Shown piece by piece: positions 14,870 through 28,000 of a DNA stretch of 64,000 nt. The notes under the pieces were generated by a model. The model was not told the DNA's origin. It saw only the letters and a program-made list of their open reading frames with translations, and did not search any database. Numbering within the stretch: the stretch's first letter is position 1; the number at the start of each line of letters is the position of its first letter. Source of the stretch: Otis tarda (lineage: Eukaryota > Chordata > Aves > Otidiformes > Otididae); assembly GCA_026413225.1 (NCBI GenBank), contig CM048554.1, positions 78,236,463-78,300,462 on the forward strand, given 5' to 3'. Made by a program: the position numbers and the translations under genes.

Positions 14870-14892
14870 GGTAGCTCCTCCGTTTGATTTTT

Positions 14893-15420
14893 TTGGCGGG
14901 AGGCGCACAGAGCCTTTGAGCTGCCCGACAGAAAGCCTTTCCCGAGGCGGCAGGCCCTTCTGCCCTGGAAGGAGATGCAGTACCCGCACTCCCTTGATAC
15001 AAAGCGGGAAGGCCGGGGCCGGGGCCGCAGCCGCGTCTCACCCGAGGCCGCGCCTCGCCCGGCCCGGGGCCGGGGCCGTCCCTGTGCCGTGAGCCCCAAC
15101 TGGCGACCGAGGCGCCGAACTGCAGCCCCGCGGCACGGCTCGGGCGGCCGAAGCCGATACCACTCTTATCTCCGGGCAAAGCTGTTTGCTGGGAGGAAAA
15201 AAGTCTGCCTTGCCCCCTGGAGCTGGGGCTGCTCCGCAGTCAATGTCTGTGTCGTTGGAGTTACATGCCAAAAAAAAACCCGAATGTCTTGTCTCCCAGC
15301 TTTTTGAAAACTGTTTCAGGACGGGGCCGGGGGGGGGGGGGGCGGGCCGTGACGGCTTTGCTGAGGAAAAGCCGTCCTCTGCCTGGCATGAGGAGCGCGT
15401 TGCTGGCAGGAAATACTTTT
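14893..15420. promoter_or_regulatory. Orphan CpG island about 43.5 kb upstream of PREP
   Basis: I count about 27 CpG dinucleotides in 15001-15180 alone, with repeated GGCCGGGGCC words and CCGCGG, in surroundings that are otherwise CpG-poor. CpG density declines to the right but continues to about 15420. A 14-G run lies at 15329-15342. No gene with recognisable protein similarity starts here. A well-formed donor, AACAG|GTAAAG, occurs at 15450/15451, so the island could drive a non-coding RNA or an alternative upstream 5' exon. The left border is adjacent to a CR1 copy. Long open frames on both strands in this island have no family signature and reflect high GC. Confidence 0.8.
15329..15342 (+). 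repeat. Run of 14 G
   Basis: Uninterrupted G run flanked by GGGGCC on the left and CGGGCC on the right, inside the orphan CpG island. It is able to form G-quadruplex structure and is prone to length error in sequencing. Confidence 0.95.
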
Positions 15421-16140
15421 GTGGAGTGGTGGACATGACGATAGAAACAGGTAAAGAAAATCTGACAGTGTTTGTGCAAAAAGTGGAGCCATTAAGTTCT
15501 CGGCTCAAGAACATAAAGGGACACCTGCAAGACAGCATATGGAGCGCTGGGTTTTGTTAGATAACAGCTTTTTTTTTTCCTTTTGTCTGCAATGATCCAT
15601 CTAACTTCCCACTTTACTACATCTCACACATAAATGCCAGTGTTCTAAGATCCACAGCTACCCGTTCAGATGAATGATGGCGTAAGACATAAAGCTGAAA
15701 TAGGCTGAAACTTAGAGTGGAAAAATGAAACTCGACGGAAACTATTGTTATATTCGCCCAAGGGTCGATAGACAGCCTGTACATGCACCCACTGCTGCGC
15801 TCCATGGACACGGTTAAAGAGAGAAACTCACCCTCAGAGAACTTTGATGTCGCTACACTAGTGAAATTACACGAGAAAGAAAGTTATTCCAGTTCCTTGG
15901 GACTTTTTTTTTTTTTCTGTCTAAGCAGATGCATCTTCTCAAATTCACTCTGTTTTTACAGTAACCACTATGACTAATTGCATATTTGGATAAAGAGTGG
16001 GGAATCTTATTTCCAGCATATGAAGCGTGGTGATCACTGAATTCAGTCTCAATCCTGGATCAAGTTATGCTCTTGTTGGCTCCTATGTACAGATTACTAA
16101 ATTTAAGGCTAAGAACATACATATCCATGTATTATACATG

Positions 16141-16164
16141 GAAAAAGAGAGAGAGAAAGAAAGA
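16141..16164. repeat. (GA)n purine tract
   Basis: Purine-only run of GA and GAAA units on the + strand. Confidence 0.85.
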
Positions 16165-17131
16165 TATGAGAAGGTATACATTTAACTGGTAGGAGCTCAC
16201 ATTTTAAGCTTAGCAGTTTGCAGAATGCTCCTGATAATAAAGTTGTGATTGGAGGCTGGTAAATCTGCAGCATCATTTTTCAGATTGGTTAAATCATGCA
16301 GTTGCTCTCAAAAAAGTTGTTAAACTTCTGATCCCTAGGGATTGAGCACACTGACTATCGCTTGTGCAGCCAGGAAAATCCAGTTCTGAGCAATGACCAC
16401 TTATTCCTGGTAATGATTAAATAGGTTCCACAAGATCATTTGAAAAGTGGTTTGTTTAAATACCATTTATTTGAAGGCCATTAAGTCTCTGGAGTTCAAG
16501 GGTAGCAAGGGAGATAATGTCAAGGCAATGATACCACATCTCTATTTTATGACACTGACTGCGCCATAGATCATACTTTGTACATGATTTAGGTGTGGAG
16601 AAAAGCTGTTCTACTAATCCATCTTATCCTTCACCTTCTATCAAGACAGTTTGTATTAAGAAGGGAGGTTGGGAGGATAAGGAAGTTAGGACATTAGCCA
16701 TAAGCAGTCTCTTTGTCAAAGGCTAGAGTCACTGCACTGCAAAATCTTTTCTCTTCTTGTCACAGTGCCATTATGCCACACACCCTTGATTCACCATCTC
16801 CTGCAAAAAAAAATAAAATTGTGTATTTGCTTAAAATCAATCACCTGCCATCTAGCGATATGTGGATGCTGTTTCAAGGCTCCCTCCAGAGATGCTGTTC
16901 TTAGAGGTACCACAACTTGTTTGTTTAGTAAAAAGCAGAACAAGTGAAAGCCCAGCTCCGCAGAAAGGGATGGCAGAGCTCCAGTTGAATGAATTGAGGC
17001 CAGGATCTTTTTCCCATAATATTCCCATAAAGTGGATTTAAAAAAAAATGTGAAAGTAGGACACAGCAGAGCTCTCCATGATCATAAATTTGCACCATAT
17101 CCTGCCATTCATACACAGGCACCAACGCCTT

Positions 17132-17180
17132 TGAAATCACTGAGTCAATGGGAGAGTTGCCTGACAAAGAATTACAGGAT
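17132..17180. repeat. Possible ancient repeat fossil
   Basis: TTGAAATCACTGAGTCAATG followed by GGAGAGTTGCCTGAC has the same AAATCA...TCAATGGGAG layout as the other fossils in the window, without a clear second arm. Confidence 0.35.
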
Positions 17181-19330
17181 TACATCCTCAAATTGTTGAA
17201 GTTTCATGTGCGTAACTGAACAGAATTTCCTTTGAAATGAAGACAAAAACCCTTGTAAGGTTAAAAAGTGAATCTGAATTTTATATTTTTCTGAGTCTGA
17301 AGTTCTTGCCTTGGGTCTCATTTTTGGAAACACAGACTTGGATGTGACCCAAAACTTTTTCAGCACCTCATCATTATTAACTCAGTGTTTCTGTGTGAAT
17401 GTAAATTTTCCAGTCCTCGCTGACTAGACAGGCAGACAAAGCTAAATCAGTCAGGGCATGCTTGACACATCTACTACAGCAAAGGAAGAAGAGCTTCAAA
17501 ATTTGGCATCAAAACACAAAGTGGTTAAAATGAGTGCACTCACGCTACCAGGGCAGTATCAGAGAATTGATTAAAATTATGCCCGTTAAGAAGTCTATAG
17601 GAAGCAGCAGTGAAAAGAAGACTTTTAAAAGCAATGGGATTTGCTATAAAACAGCATTTGAGTTTACCAGAAGCCATGTGAACTAAGACAGCTGCTATGT
17701 ATGAGAATGATACTCTTCTAAATAGATGGTTTACCATGGGTTTCCTTAGCTTGCCAGGATTTTAGTGTGTTTATTGTTTCTCTGTGGTGGCCATATAATT
17801 TCTGACCAGAGTATCATACAGAATAAACTTTAATCCACACAAAGAAATGTTCACCACCAGCTACCTATCTCTGACACGCTGACTCAGATAGGCGTAAGTC
17901 AGCATCTGTTTCTCTTTCACCTCCATGTCTTGCCCATATCTTGAGCTTGGTGGTCCAAGGCACAAAGAGGTCTGGCAACTTAGGCACAGCAAGTCAGTAG
18001 TTAGGTGGGATTATAGCCTGAAATTCTCCCAGTTCCCACTGGTTTGCTGCAACCACCAGGCTTTACAGCCTGTCCTTGGGACAAAGTGTATGGAACTGGG
18101 TGGGGAGTGGTAGCAGCAGCTAGTGAAAAACCCAACAGCTCCTTTTCAACATTTACTCTCCTTTTCACAACTCTTGTCATTTAGATTTCCATTCACTTAG
18201 AGGTGCCTTTATCTGAGAAGAAAGCAATGCCTTTTGTGTCCATAAGGAAAGGCCCTCTGTGCTTGTTATGTTCCAGCCCTGGCAAGGATGTACATTCTGT
18301 CAGGGAAACAACCCCTGCCCCAGCTTAATCCTTGAACCTAATGGTACAGGCTTGCCCATGACTGCATGTGGACACACACTGCCTGGATTCAGCCAGTGAA
18401 CTTTGATCAGGAACCACTTTTTAACTCTTCCAGGCATGTTTTTTTATACTGCAGGCTCATTGCCAGCTGCCAGAAGGCTACTGGAGAAAGCCACTGAGCT
18501 CCTTTTCTGCCCTAGACCCACTTCATGCCCTGGGCACCCCCCTTCCTTCTGACAGCCACAAACATTTGGGGGGGACCTGGTTCAGGGAGCTGAATCCTGT
18601 CATAGTTGATCTGGCCCATTCAAAAGCTTTTTAAATTCATTTTTTTCTGGACAACTCAGCTTTCTGCTCTGGTCCCACAAAAGTGTCCAGGGAGCAGGGA
18701 GTATGGGTGGGAGGGAATGATTGGGGCATATACACAACCTATCTAAACCAAATTTGTTAGCTGTAGAGAGGTCTCAAAGGATGTGGAGGAGACATTAAAG
18801 AAAAGAGAGCCTATTTGTGCCAGTTCCAAGAAATCGATGTTGCGCAAGTTCACTCCTCGTGAAGCATCAGAGAATTCACGTGGGAGATAGAAACAATGAA
18901 TGAATGCTCCTCTTGCGTGTAAAGCTTCAAGCAAAACTCACACCTTACTAGACATCAGAGAACAACCACAAGACACAATTCCTCGCAGACCAGGCTCCAT
19001 TGGCTCTGCTGTTCACAGACCTACTCATTTCTTTTTACTCTTTGATAAGATCTGGTGGTTCACTGCAGTCTAACCTCTATGCAGCGGATGAGTGAAAAGG
19101 AACCAGGTGATCGGAGTATTTTCTGCTCTTGCGTAATGAAGCACAGTAATTCCTCAGAGATGTCAGGACTGGTAACCCTACCTTGTCAGGCTGCCACACC
19201 AGCAGTTTAGGAAAGATCCTGATAGCACCTCCTGCCTTTGTTTTCACCTATTTCTAGCCTATGTCAAGTTTGCAGTGCTGTTTCCTCTGCTTCATTTCGA
19301 AAGCAAAATGAGCTCTTTATGAGAGGAAAC

Positions 19331-19391
19331 AGTTAGACTCGCTGATCTTAAGAGTCTTTTCTTACCTATATGATTCTGTGAGTCTATGAAA
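19331..19391 (+). mobile_element. Short degraded CR1 3' end
   Basis: About 60 bp resemble the CR1 3'UTR: GTTAGACTCGCTGATCTTAA, GAGTCTTTTCTTACCTATAT and then GATTCTGTGAGTCTATGA, a variant of the terminal repeat. Only the extreme 3' end is retained, and it is more diverged than the other copies, so it is probably older. Confidence 0.82.
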
Positions 19392-20860
19392 TTTCGTGAA
19401 AGAAAGAAACCAAGTTAATAATGAAAATCAGTATTGTGAAGATACAAGGTTGCCCTTGGGGTCTGGTGTTTGGTCAGTTCTAATCAAAATGTCAGTATTT
19501 TTTCACCAACTCCTGTGGGAGACAATTCCACAGGGAAATGTGGATCTTACTGTGAAGAGATTTTCCTGCTTATTTCCTCCTTTTTTCGACATACATATGT
19601 GCACTACCTGAAGTTCTCAGTTATTAGAAATGGTCCTCCTATAAAAATACATTTAATGCCTCTGACCTGTAAATCTTTTATCATAAATAAACCCTTCCAG
19701 ACCTTTTAGTTTAATCCAATTGCAGTATGTATTTTTGGTTACCAGAGAAAGGAACTATTTCAATGGCATCTGTCTGTGCTCTAGGGCCAAAAATTGTGTT
19801 GGTCCTTTCTTGTGACTCTGTTGTTGCAAAATTGTGTTTAACAATTTAATTGTGCTTAATTGTTATTGTCCATAAGAGCCAAAAATGGTAGTAATGCTTC
19901 ATGGCAATTTTGGGAAAGACATACCGACTAATTTCTGAGCTTTTGATCATCCCAGATTGAATTTTAGAAAACACTTGGTTTAGGATTTTCTTCCTGTCAT
20001 CTCTTCTCCTTTCCATCTCTTGCTTTTTTTCCCCAGAGAAATGAAAAAGAAGAAAAGCTAGAAAGGGAAGAAAATTTGTTGGATGAGTTATTTGTAGTGT
20101 TGTTGCCCTTGCCTACCTCAGAGGGACTCAGTCCAGAAGTTATACTAGATCTTCTTTTTCCCCAGAGATGTAGTTACTAAACTCAATCAACTTTACCCCT
20201 ACAGCCTCTTTAAAACTAAATTATTATTCTCTGTGCTCACTAAGGAAACTTTTCACAAGCCCAGACTATTTTTCTCTCTAGTGACTACAGTGCTTTCCTC
20301 TCGGATCTTCCTGAATTTCACCTTGGCCTGTTTCAAAATTACCCAAAATGCATTCACAGGACACATCAAAAAGCAAATAGGAAATTGAAAAGCTAATTTG
20401 TCAGTATTAAAAGTTTACTTAATACTGGTTCCTGTTCAAATTGGCAAGAGAGATGACGGATATATTATGACTGTGCTAGAAAGCTGATGCAGAAGTAGGC
20501 AAAAACGATGCAGGCCTGCCTCATGAAACAGGCTAAAGCCAACACTGCCTTGAGGCCTTCTTTAGTTAGTGAGAGATTTGTACCATTTCAACTAAGCCTT
20601 AACTATACAACTGAAATACAAAGAAGCTATTCATTGGGCGTGCTGAGTTCAATAAATGGACTTGGATTACATTTCTACTAAAACACCCGTTGAGATTGCT
20701 GATTCCCATTATGCTCTCCAGAACCTGGCTCTCAATCTGTCAAATGAACTTAATTCAGCCACATCTTGGTTTTGGTATTTGGGTTGTCAGTCACAGGCTG
20801 GGACATTTCCAAGGAGTACCTGTAACTACTGTAAATTTTGCTCATGTCATTGTTTCCTCC
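19392..20860. other. Intergenic, no gene seen
   Basis: AT-rich DNA with repeated AATTGTG/AACAATT words at about 19828-19865. No supported coding frame, RNA gene or further repeat. Confidence 0.75.
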
Positions 20861-23800
20861 TGTCTGCACCTACATCGTGGGCTAGCGTGGGGTCAGAAGC
20901 GGCTCTTCTGCTGGAGCTTGCATTGCCCTGACTATCTCCAACAGTACAAGCTACCAAAGTGTTTTGTGCAAAACATAGATATCAGCCAAGATTCCCAGCC
21001 AGAGGCTTACTTCTCTTTGTAAGTACTCCTATTCCCCTTCCTTCTGGTTATTCCTCCTGACCTTTCATTTCAATTATCGACAGTGGGGGAAAAACAGAAA
21101 AAAAACCCATACCACAAAATCAAAACACCTACAGTCCCAAGGAGAAATGCAGCAGACCGCATAAGCACTGCCTGACTCACAACATTATCCACCAGTATCT
21201 TCTAGCAAAAGCAGGGGATAGGGAAAAACACAGCCAGACAAGAGAGCTCTAGGCCAGCCACCTCCTGCACCTTTCCCCAGGGCTGTCTGCACCTCTGCCC
21301 AGCAGCCCACAGAGGACACACCAGCCAGACTCCACCTACACAAAGTTGGCCCGTCTGGTTGCCTACATCACCAAAGAAGCTTCTCCCTTTTCTTCCCTCC
21401 AGGATTTCGGAGCCAGGACGCAGGGCATATGCAATGAATGAGCGTGGGCTGCCTTTCATCATGGCCAAGCGGCGGTGGTAGCCCTCGCTGGTACTCTGCA
21501 CATCTTGGCATGAGAGGAATTGTGACTCGTCCTTTCCCACCTCACCCAGTTGGGAGACGAGACGCAGGTCAGTAATGTGAGGTAGCCTCACAACCTGGAG
21601 GGAATGCTTGTTAATACTGCCTGGGATAAAACACACGTGTTCTCCCAAGTTATGGGGGCTGTGAATGTGAACTGGTTTGGTAGCCTGTCCCCATGGGACA
21701 GGACATTTATGAGTGATGCCTTGTAGTACTCCAGGCTTCACAAAAATACTCACAAACAGGGAAACTGCCCTGCCCTCAGCTCCCAGGACCCTCACAGGAG
21801 AGCTCCACAGAGGGCAGGCATTTGCAAGGGAAACTGTTCTGCAGCCTTGCAATATACCAGCTGCATCCACAACATTTAGTCCAGTACTAACTCTCACTCC
21901 TTTCAGGCCAGCCTTCAAATCAGGACTGGCAACTTAGCCAACAGACCTGGAAAAATGCATTAGGCAATGCATTTTTTAATGGGAAAACTCTCTTCAAAAA
22001 ACAGTATCACCCTGCCCTCCCTACAGTCTACTCACTTGACTGGCTCGAGCTCCTAGCCCGTTGAAGAACTGGATGTGTGAAGAAACTCGCTTTGCAGGTG
22101 GTCTGAGGAAGCTCTGGGAATGTCTCAGACGCACTGCAGAACTAGGGCTAAGCCATGACAACCAGTAATCATTTAAATTATTCCCAAGACTCCCTGAGCG
22201 ATGTTTGTTCCAAACAGAAGAAGGGATGGAACTCCCAGGCGGTTCCTGGGACCCAGGCTCCCCCTCTCTAAGACAACTTCCCCAGGCATCTCTCAGGACG
22301 TCTCCCAAGAGGCATTTATTAGAAATCAGGAGGCACAGCAGCCTGAGCCATGCTAAGCCTAGAGGCTCTAGGACAGGGCAGTTCAGGTGAAGATATTAGT
22401 AAGAAGTATCTGGGGAGTGTTTTGGCTGTAATTTTGAGAAGTGGAAGAAGTGTGGAGAAAGGTGAGGCTAGTGAGAGAACAAAAAATAGGTTTGGATCAA
22501 CTGCCTACAAAGGTCACAGCACTTTTGGAGCCTATTTCTCAGTCATTTTAGGCCCTCCCCACCCTCTGAACAACAAGTGTGTGCCCCAACATGCTCGTCC
22601 TGAGAGTTTCCAGGAGGAGCTGAGACCAGCCCTGCCGTGCCGGTGGTGGGAGGCCAGCCGCTTGCAGCTCACTTCTCTGAGAGGAGCCTCACACCTTCTT
22701 CAGCCCCAGCAGGGCCTTTCCTGAAACACCAGCATCCTTTTGCCTCCTCGAGACCTTCCAGCCTTGGTGTGGCTGATGCCTGTGGTATGCCTACTCAGGT
22801 GCAAGCAGTGCAAGCCAGGAGCCATTTGCAGCACCCTGCCTAGCTCCTGGAATATGTTCTCCTGGGCAGTCCTCTGCCTCCCTGTAGGACAAGACAGCCA
22901 GCTTCACCGCCTGCTTTTCCCTAAGTGGTAGATTCTGTCCAAACCGAGACAACCGAGCTTGGCTGGCTCATGGAGGATGTTGGAGGGACATGAGGGAAAA
23001 GGAGGAGGGCAAAAGTGCTGTGCTGTCTGGCAGGGAGAGATGGTGTCAGGGCAGGCTGCTCTGGCATGTGTTTGTGACAAATGGTTGGCCCTCCAGGAGC
23101 CTAACAGTCAGGCTGGAGCACGCATGTGTGGCCGCATGTTGTCTCACCCTCCTCCATACCATCTTGCTGCTGCTCTAGGGGTGAGCTGAAGGGAAGGCAA
23201 TCCGCAAGTCGGGACACCACACGTCCAAAATCCATGCCTCATGGGCAGTATTTTGCATCCAAAGAAAGATTACACCTATTCAGGCTTTTTTTTTTTTTTT
23301 TTTTTTTGGCCTGCCTGCTTCTACATGGTAGCTGTAGACAGGACTTTTGCCCATTCAAAACGCCAGACTAATGGGACCAGCTTCTGCTGGTGGGTGAGCA
23401 GAGGATGGAGGAGGGATCCAGAGCAGCCCATGCTGGTGGGGCTGCACCAACGCATGGGCACCCTGTGAGGAGCCGCCCTTGTCTCCATCCAGATGTGGCC
23501 AGTCGCTCGTCAAGCACAGGGAGCTCGGTACTGGTGGCAGGGTGTCTTTGCAAATCAGGAGGGGAGTAGGCTCTGCAGCTGTGCAGGTCTCACTGAATGG
23601 CAGTGGGGGTGAGGAGAGCCTGGCCCCTAAACATGGATTGCCTTTGGGATGCAACTGGGAGTGCAAGAAAGAATGGGGGCTGTCAGGGGGGTAGTGGTTT
23701 CTGTGGTGCTGACAGGGTCCCTGTAAACAGGACAACATGGACAAGGTCTGTATGGATTAAAGTAGTCAGTTATGGGCATGAGCTCAATGGCATCCTGGCC

Positions 23801-25080
23801 CTGAGCTCACAGTAAATAAAACTTTCACTCAAGGGAGAAGCTCTTTTGTTTTCTGGACTGCGCATCCAAAAGACAAAGGCTGAAAATCTATCTATAGCTA
23901 AGGCCAAGTAAATATGCATTGACTTTCTACTTTTTAAGAAGGGATTTCAAAAGTCATGTTTGAAAGTACCAAAGAACTTGTGCCAAGAAATTTCCACAGG
24001 GAAAAAAGATTACTTCACTCATTCTTTTAAATTCTAATAAGAAATGTGCCGTAAGTTTAATTTATGAATACAACTGCTGAACATAAACATGAAATGATGT
24101 GAACTTTGGCACATATCTGTTGGAGAGCTGGAATTTAGTTCCTCATGCTAGGGATGAGTGGATGGGTAAAACATTTAGGAATATCCCTTCTTCTTACTTC
24201 ACAGCATTACAGAACTTCTGCCTGGATTACCAGCTAATAGAATACTCTAATTGCTCTGATGACTAGCATTTGAGTAAGGATTTGCCTGTTGGGGGAGAAA
24301 GCAGAGGCTAACAACTGACTCATCTCATTAGGTCCATGTCATAGTTCAGCCCAAACTTTTCAGGGCAAATATTTATCCCATTTTCCAGTGATTAATTGCC
24401 GACTGAGATCAGGTTCTGAAAATAGTAGATCCAAGAGTAATAGTGCTGCTCTGTTTTCGTGTGGATATACTGAGGACAGGAAAGCTACTGTGCATCCACC
24501 ACAGCTCCCCACTACCCCTCTTCACGACAGCTAAGCCCAGTCTGGCCTTTGACCAAAGAGAGAGCAAATGGTTTCCAGCATTTTGGACAAAAAAGTAAGG
24601 CAAAAGTCATTAAATAATTGGCTTATAATGCTTCATGTTGACCTTTCCCTGATTTGAGTCCTTATAAGGCCTTTTGAACAGAGGTCTAAGTCCACTTTGG
24701 TGCCCAAGCTTAACCAAACGTTTTGATGACAGCAGGGGTTCCCATGAGGTCCCCAAGCAAACCCCTGCCGGGAGGCAGAGGAGGCTGCACCCTGCGTCCC
24801 CACTTGCAGCAAGGGCAGTCACAGCACAAGCGAGGCCAAGTGGGCCCTGCATGGGTTTCCACCACCAGTCCCAAAGAGCCTTACAGCACTACCGAACAAC
24901 CCCACTTGTGCAGGCCAGCCAGTGCATGCTCCTCGCTGAAAAGGCCCATGCTGTAAGCAGCCAGTTCCTCTGGGGAAGGCAGGGCGCCCCAAGGATGCAT
25001 GACACCCACACCACAGCATCCCAGGGCCAGGCACACAGCTTTTCATCATCCCCTGACCTGCGTCGCACCTTACAGCTTGC
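20861..25080. other. GC-richer intergenic block with several long open frames but no recognised gene
   Basis: This 4.2-kb block is visibly richer in G and C than its neighbours but low in CpG, so it is not a CpG island. It holds several stop-free stretches, the longest on the minus strand at 21202-21918 (about 238 codons). That stretch begins after a stop without an ATG near its start (its first codon in the open run is TTG), and I recognise no domain in it. The frames at 23355-23744 (-) and 24674-25114 (+) are similarly featureless. The block could be an old repeat, a non-coding transcript or simply a compositional patch. Confidence 0.55.
23286..23307. repeat. Poly-T run of about 22
   Basis: Uninterrupted T run between CAGGC and GGCCTG. 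On the minus strand it is a poly-A tail candidate, but the minus-strand sequence upstream of it shows no recognisable processed gene. Confidence 0.9.
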
Positions 25081-28000
25081 ATTTACACTGAGAAACTTTG
25101 GTTTGATCTACTAGGACATACCATACCTGGCTAAACGATGGTTGTAGAAATAAATGCAATGTCTTCTGAAGGATTTGGGAAAATCAGGGGAGAAATTTTT
25201 TGCCAATCTCCCCTGTCAAACAAAGCGTAAACACTAACTTATTTGTATGTAGCAGGGTCAACAGTTCCTTAGTTTCGCTGCTGGCCCTGTGTTGCTAACT
25301 GTTCTTTCAAAGTAGGGTGAACAAATGCCTGAAGGCTAGAAATTGCCCGTATGGATCCGAACTGGGAGGTTATGGGCATTCTGAAGAAGAACAGTATGGA
25401 GAGTTAAACCATCTTAAATGACATGAAATTGTACTCTTTGACTTAGGCATCCCTATTTTAAGTGATCCTTAGGACATTTACTTGCTACACTGATGAAAAC
25501 TTACTCAACAACTGCAAGACTTAAAGCTCTGATATGAAAAAATTGGGTATGTCCAGGGAGATACATGAAGTGGCCTCAGGAGGGAGAATCAATGAAGGGA
25601 AAAAATGTCTCCCATACAGAAGACAAAAACTTTTCTGATTAGGCCTTTAGTGAAGGTGTAGATGTTACATTTAGTGCTTTAGAGTCCTTCTTGCTATGCA
25701 TTGCCGGTTTGAAAAGCCTGAGGTTTTTAATAATGTTATCCCTCTTCAGCAGGAAAATAATCTGTCATTTCCATTGAAAGGCTGATCTTGTGAGAGTTTT
25801 GAAAAGTCCTTCAACAGGTGAATGAAATAAATCACAGATGGAAGCAGGCTGCTGATTTGGATTGAATTACTTTTATGTGCGTATACTCTGATGGTGATAA
25901 TCCAGGAAGCCAAAGAAGACAGGAGACACTGTAGATTAATACACCTCATCAAATGTATTTGAATATTCATCTTTGATCTCTGTATATTTGTAATGAGAGA
26001 GATTTGTTAAGCAGACTTTAACACTGACAGAGGAAAAAAATATTTGAAATATGCTGGCTATTAGTATTATCTGGTCACCAGCAAGCACAAAGGATCAAAC
26101 ACGAAAGCTCCATTTTCCATGTAAAGGGAGACAGGAGGTGCCTTTATGACACAAAGATTTATCTAAAAGTCAAATACACACCAGAAGGTGTAGGGCTACT
26201 GCTGGCACCTTCTGAACCCACCTATTTGTTCATTTCTGTGCAGCTGAGATCTGTTAAAGGTATTCCTTCAAGATAAAATAAACCCTTCTTTCAGCAGATG
26301 ATTCCTTAAAGATGCACTGGGTTAACTTGTCTGAACCACTGACAAAAACTGCTGCAGATCAAATACATTTCTTAACAGGGTGTTTCACAGAAGAGTTATG
26401 CTAATTACCAGATTGGACATATGGAACTGTGCTGTGCGAACAGGTTTTTTAAATGTTTTTCTTTCAGACTCGAGGAGAAGTGTCTGATGCACCACAATCA
26501 GTTTATTCATTTGGAAGATTTAAGTCTCATGCTGGATGGCTGCTGAAAACTTGCAACAGTTTTCTAACCTAAGGCTGGGCTGGCCATTTTCAAGGAAATG
26601 ATCTGGTTAAATAAGACATACTGGACGCTGACACAGCCATCCTCCATTTAATTGGAGCTCCAAGCAGGGAGGAGAACTCAGTGTCTAGGACCTCTTCATC
26701 ACGAGGAAAATACTTTGCTTTTGCAATTTAGGAGGAATTGAACACCATTGGCTTGTTCAATACCATGGCAGTGTATGCTGGTTTAGTCTGACCTGTTTTA
26801 GCATATAAACATAAGGCAAACAACCATAAATCAAGCTTAGGCCAGTGAATTTGGTGAACAGTCCTTCTGGACCCTGAAGGTCTCTGGAGCTGTACTTGCA
26901 GCCTCAGGGTGATGACTGCTGAGCTGGTGATACACGAAGCCTCTCCAGGAGCAGAGACCTGTGCTCGAGGCACAGCGGTTGTGCTCAGCCGGTACCATTG
27001 AGAAGCAAGACTGGCACCATACTGCTCTGTCATCTGCAGAGGTACCTGTTTGCTTGCAGATAGCTTGGGAATCTGTAACTTGACACAGGACTGTAGTGTA
27101 TAGTTTCACCATCTGAAAGCAGCCAACAAACCAGCCCCTAACCGCCACTGACCTCATTACTCCTGTGCAGGCTCAGCACTGCTGTCCCCACTCAGCACAA
27201 GGGCAGCAGTACCAAAATAAAGTTAAGGATTTATTTAGAGCAAAGCCAATATAGAAAAGAAAAGCCCCAAACTTATCTCAAAGTAAGACTACTATCTGCA
27301 AACTTACTGACTGTCTACTTATCTTCCTCAGGAGCATCTTTGTGGATTGTGCCTTCCCATAGACCCACCCAGCTCAGTAAATCTTGTCTTACGGTCTCTT
27401 CTCTAAATTGAAAATCCATCCCACTCCCACTTCACAGGCAGTGTCTTTTAAAGACCATTTAGCCCACTTAATCTCCCTCATTGTTTTTCAAGTTTGTTTT
27501 GAGATACTCTTATCTGGGAAAGTGTTGCGTTACCTTCCTGGTTGTTCTTCCAGGTGCCCCTAACAAATGAATGCAGGAGGGGCACACAGCAAATACTAGA
27601 CAACATAAATTATTTGATTTGTCTCGAAAACAGGATTTTGCAGTAGTGTCCTGGAAGTACTAGGCTTTACTATCCATAGGCACACATCTCCACTTTGTAT
27701 CGTGGCTGTGGCTCCATGTGGTGCTCATTTCATTAACAGGCTACAGCATCTCACTTTCACTCAAATCAGTGCAGCTTCCCTGTGATACCAAGCCCAAGCT
27801 GTAGCCATTTATGAAGGTGGCTGGAAATCACCTGCACACATAATTCCTCTGGCTTGTTTTAGACCCATACCTCCGAATGAGAGGAATTGAACCCCATATG
27901 TACCCTTTTCTCTTCACTGCTTCTAAAAAGAGCCTTGAGAACCAACTCAGACATGGACAACTACATGGTAGACTTCTAATGTTGGACCAAAAGTCCCACC

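Larger units (their letters stand above)
15452..19330. other. Intergenic, no gene seen
   Basis: Sequence downstream of the orphan CpG island. I could not recognise any exon that would pair with the donor at 15451. A minus-strand CTCF-like match (12 of 14) lies at 16845-16858. Otherwise AT-rich and unique-looking. Confidence 0.7.

Noticed and set aside
14716..15538. Overlapping open frames of 100-166 codons on both strands around 15 kb
   Set aside because: They span the junction of a CR1 fragment and a CpG island; high GC suppresses stops and no domain is recognisable.
16845..16858. Minus-strand CTCF-like match
   Set aside because: Only 12 of 14 positions match and it stands alone; kept as a note in the segment description.
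23286..23307. Poly-T as the tail of a minus-strand processed pseudogene
   Set aside because: No recognisable gene copy on the minus strand next to it and no clear target duplication.
26700..27560. Possible solitary LTR
   Set aside because: There is an AATAAA and mixed composition, but I could not find convincing terminal TG...CA ends, a target duplication or a second copy.
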